Assembly: GCA_033961575.1 (NCBI GenBank)
Contig: CM066728.1
Span: 99,896,852-99,960,851, forward strand
Source of the DNA: Aselliscus stoliczkanus
Taxonomy: Eukaryota; Chordata; Mammalia; Chiroptera; Hipposideridae
DNA length: 64,000 bases
Direction of reading: 5' to 3'
Positions 58,220 to 64,000 of this stretch are shown here, piece after piece. The stretch's first letter is position 1. Each line of letters begins with the position of its first letter. A program made the position numbers and the translations under genes. The notes beneath the pieces are model-generated. The model was not told where the DNA came from. It saw only the letters and a list, made by a program, of their open reading frames with translations, and searched no databases.

Positions 58220-58810
58220 ATAATATGATTTAGAGTTAGGAGAAATAGCCAATGTTAATTTTTGATAGCTATATTGATTTAATATACCTATCTTAATCAA
58301 AAATAAAGCTTAAAATGTATATTAATAGCTTTCTGAATTTTAATTTTAAAGGTAACAACAATGCATCTACAGATATAATATACTATCATTCATACATATA
58401 TCTGAGTTTTTAATCTACTTGACTTAGTGTTGTCAATATGGGTTAGAATATATTAGTCATTCATTGTCCCAATATTTATATACAAATGATTAATTTGATC
58501 ACAAAATTGTTCTTTTAACGTGCTTTTATGTTTATTTAATTTCAAAACACAAATAACAAAAATGTGTATTTACTATTTAAAAATTGTTTACATCATGAGA
58601 TGATTTGACTTGCTCAATTTTTTCCCCTCTAATCATATGCCCCATATTGCTACAACATTCATTGGCAGCCGAAGTTGAATTTGGATTTGAAGTATTGAGC
58701 TCAATATCCAAGAATAAACATAAAGACCATGGGGTACTCTAAATTAAAGTGGCAAGTGGAATCCTTTAATATATAAATGGTAACTCGAGCCTTCAGAATA
58801 AATGATCACC
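58220..58810. other. No gene
   Basis: AT-rich DNA. Confidence 0.45.
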
Positions 58811-58814
58811 TGGA

Positions 58815-58984
58815 CCAGGGATTCTCAAATCTGTCTGCATATAAGAATCCTTTGGTGACTATCCAAATATAGATTCCCTACGTAATAGATACATTGTGTA
58901 CTTAGCATGGAACCATGCATGACTATGATGGAAAAACATCCCAAATGATTCTAATGTATAGATCAAATTGAAAATCAATGACTT
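58815..58984 (+). mobile_element. MER5-type hAT MITE
   Basis: Begins CCAGGGATTCTCAAATCTGTC, with 'ATAAGAATCCTTTGGTGAC', and ends 'CAAATTGAAAATCAATGACTTG', consistent with MER5A-type inverted ends (cagtggttctcaaa). Confidence 0.7.
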
Positions 58985-59099
58985 GGATGACACTATACAT
59001 GGTAATCGGAACTGTGACTCAGAGTGAGATCCCTGAAGAAGGACATCAAAAGGGGAAAGTGAAAAGGGTTTAGGATCTTGCCTGAACATTTAAAAGATG

Positions 59100-59870
59100 A
59101 GGGGAGATGAATGAACAAGCGCCAAATGCTAAGAAGTTCCTAATAAGATGGGAAGAAATCTTTGAGAAGAGCATTCAGGAACCAAGAGACAAGGGTATTT
59201 ACATTTTCAATATCATGAATGCTGTTGAGGACCCCATTATAAGGGAGGTGAAATAAAATATTACACAGCAATATAAAAAAAAAAGAATGAAATCTTGCCA
59301 TTTGAGACAACATAAATGGACCTAAAGGGTACTATGCTAAGTGAAATAAGTCAGAGAAGGACAAATACTGTATGGTTTTACTTACATGTGTAAACAAAAA
59401 CAAAACAATTGAACAAACAAAACAAAACAAAAACAGATTCATAGAAATAGATCAAATGGATGGTTGACAGGGGTAGGGGTTGGGGAGATGGATGAAAAAA
59501 ATGAAGGGGAACATAGTAATATTGTGATAAGTTTGCATGGTAGCAGATGATTACTAAAATTAGTGTGGTGACATTGTAAGGTATACAAATGTTGATTCAC
59601 TATATTGTACACATGAAACTAATATAATATTATATGCCAATAATATTCAATAAAAATAATAGCTTTAATAAAATATAAAATAAAGGCCAATGTAGACGTG
59701 ATAGAGGACTTTGGGGTAAATGCACTGTTGGGAGCAGACACCAGATTGCAAAGAATGTAAAAGGCAATTGAGTAGCAGATGTGGGATAATGACTGAGAAT
59801 GTTGGTTGTAAAAAGGAGGAAGGAGATACATGGTAGTGAGCAGGAAAAGTGGAGTTCAATCTTAAGAAAA
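59100..59870 (-). mobile_element. L2 LINE ORF2 fragment, antisense, split by an L1
   Basis: Left part includes 'TATCATGAATGCTGTTGAGGACC' and right part 'GCCAATGTAGACGTGATAGAGGACTTTGG', 'CCAGATTGCAAAGAATG', matching the reverse complement of L2 'tcaaatgctgctgagaggtc' and 'tggcaatgtggaggtcattggtgacc', 'agattgcagtgggttg'. An L1 lies between them. Confidence 0.6.
59252..59676 (+). mobile_element. L1 3' end, sense, inserted in the L2
   Basis: Contains ORF2 tail and 3' UTR phrases: 'AAAAAGAATGAAATCTTGCCATTTG', 'ACTATGCTAAGTGAAATAAGTCAGAGAAGGAC', 'GTACACATGAAACTAATATAATATTATATGCC'. A 10-bp direct repeat AATAAAATAT at 59252-59261 and 59667-59676 may be the TSD, but it is low in complexity. Confidence 0.8.
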
Positions 59871-59894
59871 GTGCTTTTTGTTTTTAAGATGGCA

Positions 59895-60056
59895 AAGAGA
59901 AGATTTTTTTTTTTTAGCTGAGCCATCCTGCCACCTGTTGGCAGCTCAACGGCAACTCAACTCGGGCTGGCCTCAAACCGCTGTTGCTCAGAGCTCAGCT
60001 TGCACTCTTGAGTGAGCTCTTAACCAACTGAGCCATTCGGCCAGCCCAAGAGAAGA
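59895..60056 (-). repeat. Second-family tRNA-type SINE, antisense
   Basis: The T12 tail, 'TTAGCTGAGCCATCCTGCCACCTGTTGGCAGC', 'GCCTCAAACCGCTGTTGCTC' and 'GAGCTCTTAACCAACTGAGCCATTCGGCCAGCCC' form a complete copy whose reverse complement shares its 3' half with 1-97. Direct repeat AAGAGAAGA at 59895-59903 and 60048-60056 is the likely TSD. Confidence 0.9.
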
Positions 60057-60445
60057 ATATTTAACTGTTGAAGTAAGTGATCTAATGGATTAAAGAGTGG
60101 AGAGGAAAAAAAAGTTTGTTTTGCTCTGATTGTTATTTGTTACTGCTTTGGTGTTTCATTTATTGAATATCTAAGATTTGGTAGATTGTGTGTAGACTAC
60201 AGGGTAAATAAAAAGAAAAAAATGAGACATTGTATGTCTGTCCTCAAGTAGGATATAATATATTGAATAAGCTATTGGGATATTGTAAGGGTTATAACTG
60301 ATACCTCGGAGATGGGATGATTCAATTCTAGTAGGTGCCCAAAGTGGTCCTACAGAGGAAGCATCCCAAAGATTGAATTGATGGAGAAAGAAATAGAATA
60401 ATGGGCTTGCATTCATCAGAGAGAACAAACACATTGATAACAATT
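60057..60445. other. No gene
   Basis: Unique DNA. The minus frame 60171-60443 is unsupported. Confidence 0.45.
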
Positions 60446-60449
60446 TTTA

Positions 60450-60620
60450 AATATCTGATCACTGTCAACAGAGAACTCAGAAGTTTACATACCTTAGTAT
60501 GTATTCAGTTCTCTGAACACCATAAGGTAGCTATTATTATTTCTAAATTGGGATAATATGGAAAGAGGAAACTCGGGCTTAAGGAAAGTAATTGTCAAAG
60601 GGTATAGTTTTTAAAGGCAA
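60450..60620 (-). repeat. MIR SINE, antisense (partner of 58110-58219)
   Basis: 'ACCATAAGGTAGCTATTATTATTTCTAAATTGGG' and 'GAGGAAACTCGGGCTTAAGG' are MIR core in reverse. The first 110 bp resembles 58110-58219 unusually closely. Confidence 0.7.
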
Positions 60621-60621
60621 A

Positions 60622-61213
60622 ATGCTAATTCTCATATAAATATAAATAATTGTCAACTGAAAATTTTACTTCACTCAATGAGGAAACCAATGTTACAATT
60701 AATCGAAAGAGAATTCCAACTTTTACACACTTGCATAGAAAGAAAGCTGAAATAAATACATTCCTGGATGCTAAGTTGCCTTTATTTGCTTGTTTGATTG
60801 TTTGGTTTGTTTTATTTTAGCTAAAATACCATTGTTAGTGACAGAGTGATTGTCTCTCATCCAAATACAATGTGTTTGTCTTTGGGCTATGAACCCCTTA
60901 GAACCTTCTTCCTTCCTGATTCCTCCTGATCTCCCGCCCCGCCACCCAGTAGAATTAGGTAATTGAAAGATGGCTAGACAATAAGTTTTCCATTAGAGGC
61001 CTCTGGTAATATATTGGATCATTTAGAAATCTGTCACTTTTTCCCTTGTAAGTGAATTACTCAGGCTTCAGAGAAGATTTCAAACATGTCCCCTGAAGAT
61101 ATAAAATCCACAATTCACACTCTATTTGATCTGATCCATTCTTGTATGCATTGAGGTGCAATAGGTTTGGTTTCTCCTTTAAAATTAAAGTAATACACTT
61201 GGAAAGTAGATAG
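60622..61213. other. No gene
   Basis: AT-rich unique DNA with a short GC-rich bit at 60925-60950. Confidence 0.45.
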
Positions 61214-61237
61214 TTATTTATTTATTTATTTATTTTT
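61214..61237. repeat. (TTTA)n simple repeat
   Basis: TTATTTATTTATTTATTTA. Confidence 0.9.
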
Positions 61238-62755
61238 AGATAGTCATTTTTAAACGTGCAAACTTCTAACCATAGAACTTTTGTCACTGGTGAAACAAAT
61301 AGGGCTCAAGGAGGATCAATGGGGCCACCTTACTCATTAGCATGTTGCTCGAAGGGCACTATTGACATATTTTCTATAATGTTAGCTATCTAAACATATC
61401 TATAGAAAGAACTTTCTGTTATAAATGTTCAAGTGAATTAAGATATTGAGCAGCAGGATTGTAGATACAATAAAGAAAATTGAATTATTTTAACTGTAAT
61501 ATGCCTTTCCTATATAGTCCCAAGTGCTCACAAGTAATTACAACAAAAAGCATTTAGAACAGCAGTTGCTTGCTATACAGTTTAGAGAAAAAAAGTAGGA
61601 GATATCTCAAATGCATACATGCAAAAGATCTAAGGTTGTCTATTGCCATAATATCTACTGGATTTTGAAAAGAAGGGTTCTCTTTGGGTATGATGTGTAT
61701 CAAAAAGCAAAAAAATGAGAATGTGGTCAATTAAGTATGATTTCTTTTTTGAAATTTAAACCAAGGTGGAAAACATATTTTATTATCTGTGTATTCTACT
61801 GAATTTCAAGCACATAAAATAAACTCCGCACTATTCTTGATAAAAGCAGCCCATGCACTGTTTAATGCCAAGTGCATTCTCAGGAAACAATAGAAACATT
61901 TGCTTTTAAAAATGTATCATATTGTCTCTTAAAGCAAATGCTCTCTCATTAATGTGAATTATAAATGAAGGACTGGACTTAAGGACTAAAAAAAAAAAAT
62001 TGGAAAGTGCACTCACAAATAGCACACTTTCCCATAATCCTTAGGTCTGCCAACCAAGGGCCCATCTATTATTAGTACAATGCACTATGTGACATGTTAG
62101 ACTGCTAAGTTATATTCCAATGAACAATACAGGATTTAAGATATACCATCTGAGTGACTGCAGCTACTCTTAAAATATGTTAATTTTCTCCATGCTGGGC
62201 TGCCTTTCAAGTGCCTGATACTTTTTATTCACCACATGAATTACCTTTAAGTTCTTATTCACATCTAAGATTCAGTACAGACTATACGACAAAGATCACC
62301 TGTGTCATATCATTTCAGTCCGCTCTTCTTTTGGCCTATTCCATTAATAGCACAGCCTTATAGCACCCAAAGATAGTCTGTCTAGATTTTTATATTAATT
62401 AAAATAAAGGTTTACTTCTAATGTCTTGACATGCAGTGTTACAAAAGGAATCAAAGTCTTGGGCAAATGTCGTGCACATTGCCTCAATTATTCTATTTAT
62501 TTCAGATAGTTAGCATAACACATTTCTTTATAAAGACAATAATTTCAAAATGTCAGTATGAAAACCGAAACGGGACAGTTAGAATTGCTCTGTCATGCTA
62601 TTTTTTGGTCAATTCATTTTGTTCTTTGAAAAATTAGTGTGTCTCTTTCTCAGTTTGGGATCCCTAATTAAAAACCTAGCCTTAATTTTGCAAGGGAGTC
62701 TCATTTAAACTAGTTGAAATGTATTCAGCATTTTTGTGCAGGGCACAGCTTAGCA
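61238..62755. other. Repeat-poor unique DNA, possible conserved segment 61840-62060
   Basis: No repeats recognised across about 1.5 kb. 61840-62060 includes CACACTTTCCCATAATCC and TGCCAACCAAGGGCCCATC. Whether it is conserved needs comparison with other mammals. Confidence 0.3.
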
Positions 62756-62759
62756 TTCT

Positions 62760-62880
62760 AAATAAACAATTCCATTTAATTCTGACATAGTGTTAACATG
62801 GACACTAAAGAGAAAGAAATTGAAGCTTCAAGACTTAAGGACATTTCCCAGCATCTTACAATTATGAAGTTGCTAAGCCG
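62760..62880 (-). repeat. MIR SINE, antisense
   Basis: 'ACAATTCCATTTAATTCTGAC', 'AGAAAGAAATTGAAGCTTCAAGAC', 'TTAAGGACATTTCCCAGCATC', reversed MIR core. Confidence 0.65.
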
Positions 62881-63484
62881 AGGCTCCCCTCGTGTATGCT
62901 TGACAACAAAGCGTGGATTTTTATATATTAAATTACATAAACAGTGTCTGAGCAATTTACATCTGTTTTCTGAGAAACTTCAATTTTAGTTTCTCTTCTA
63001 TTGTGGGTAGCAATAGTTATAACAGCAACTAATACTTTTGTGAATGGTGAGTGTTTTGAATGTATACAGACTGTTTATGTGGACTCTACTGAAATAGATG
63101 GTTTCTATTCAGTGATATAAGATGCAGCCTGATACCCTCAAGCTTTTCTGTTTGCAGTAGGAAAATAGGATCCACCTTTCAACCATGTCCTTTTTTCTGG
63201 CGTAAAATGCCGTTTGGCCATGGCAAATTTTGTGCATGCTTCTTTAGCAACAGCCTATAACCATGGAGACCTCCTCGTAGTCATAGCAGCTCTATGCTGG
63301 AGTAAGATAAACTTAAACTGTATATCATGTTAGTCTTGAAAGATAAATGTGTAAAAACGATAGGCTTGGGGTAAATTTGTGAGAACAGGAATTTATTTGA
63401 GCCATATTGGGGAGATGGGAAAAAGCTTGAGAACTGTTGTTGCTTGATGATAAGTAAATAATCTTTGGGCCTTTATTCAGTCTT
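62881..63484. other. No gene; possible regulatory segment 63100-63300
   Basis: 63100-63300 is GC-richer and contains TTTAGCAACAGCC followed by ATAACCATGGAGAC, resembling split RFX-type X-box halves (GTTRCC/GGYAAC). Speculative. Confidence 0.25.
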
Positions 63485-64000
63485 TTTGTATTTATTACAT
63501 TTATTGGAGTGATGATGGTTAGTAAAATTATATAGATTTCAAGTGTACATTTCTATAATACATCATCTATGTATTTGTTCATCACCCAGAGTCAGTTCTC
63601 CTTCCATTATCATATACTCATATTTGATTCCTTTGTCCCTCTTCTACAACCTTCATCCTCCACTTTTACCCTCTGGTAACCAGTAAACTATTGTTTATGT
63701 CTATGAGTTTGTCTTGTTCCATTGTTGCTTTCAGCTTTATATCCCCACATATGAGTGAAGTCATATGGCTTTTGACATTTATTTTGTCTGACTTATTTTG
63801 CTTAGCATAATAATCTCAAGATCCATCCATGTAGTCGCAAATGCCACTATTTAATAGTTTCTTATGGCAGAATAGTATTCCATTATGTATATGTACCACA
63901 TCTTCTTTATCGAATCATCTGTCAAACGACCTTTTGGTTGTTTCCATGTCTTGGCCACTATAAATAATGCTGCAGTGAACATAGGGGTACATATATCTTT
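63485..64000 (-). mobile_element. L1 3' end, antisense, cut by window end
   Basis: 'GTGATGATGGTTAGTAAAATTATATAG', 'TTCATCACCCAGAGTCAGTTC', 'ACTATTGTTTATGTC', 'TTATGGCAGAATAGTATTCC', 'AAATAATGCTGCAGTGAACATAGGGG' follow the order of 891-1400. The element extends right beyond the window, likely into more ORF2. Confidence 0.9.

Noticed and set aside
1..64000. CRISPR array, prokaryotic operon or phage system
   Set aside because: Repeat spacing and content are those of eukaryotic retroposons and microsatellites; no cas-like or phage frames were seen.

Overview
This window reads as intergenic or deep intronic mammalian chromosomal DNA. It is AT-rich, has no operons and no long conserved reading frames, and is filled with interspersed repeats of clearly mammalian type: L1, L2, MIR, MER5-like and Tigger-like DNA transposons, an MLT1-type LTR and an endogenous-retrovirus LTR. 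The commonest young repeat is a tRNA-derived SINE whose long form ends in a C/A-rich segment with AATAAA. Together with a second tRNA-type SINE and the L1 3' UTR type, this suggests a bat, probably of the Rhinolophus/Hipposideros side (Yinpterochiroptera). That is an inference from remembered family features, not a database match. I found no protein-coding exon of a host gene, no functional tRNA or rRNA gene and no CRISPR array. Almost every open frame is chance or lies inside a repeat.

Layout. 1-1.9 kb: a SINE cut by the window edge with a long TA array, an L1 3' UTR scrap, a minus-strand L1 3' end and a SINE with target-site duplication (TSD). 1.9-6.6 kb: mostly unique AT-rich DNA with one MIR and a TG microsatellite. 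6.6-9.8 kb: minus-strand L2 split by a 653-bp solo LTR with a 6-bp TSD, then another L2 split by a SINE, then a small TA-flanked mariner/Tigger-type MITE. 10-20 kb: AT-rich, low-copy DNA with MIRs, hAT-type fossils and a minus L1 3' end. 20-25.2 kb: an MLT1-type LTR split by a SINE, another SINE, and a 377-bp TA-flanked Tigger-type element. 25.9-29.8 kb: the most complex block, with a rearranged L1 cassette inside a 14-bp TSD, then antisense L1 interrupted by a young 5'-truncated sense L1 (16-bp TSD) that retains the C-terminal half of ORF2, then inverted-junction L1 3' UTR pieces. 29.9-48.3 kb: two long-form SINEs, several short SINEs, large microsatellites, L2 on both strands, MIR, and two minus L1 3' ends whose 3' UTRs carry expanded simple repeats at the same place. 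48-64 kb: L2 on both strands, MIRs, a SINE, an 80-bp pure GA array, a possible short LTR, an L1 inserted in L2, a second-family SINE, and a minus L1 3' end running off the right edge.

The window does not encode a pathway. Its content is a record of layered insertions, several datable relative to one another by nesting. A few repeat-poor, moderately GC-rich stretches (about 2.26-2.5, 35.3-35.6, 47.2-47.5, 61.8-62.1 and 63.1-63.3 kb) are candidates for conserved non-coding or regulatory DNA, but only a cross-species alignment can show that. I saw no convincing new biological system. The best observations are the exact insertion footprints and the rearranged L1 cassettes.
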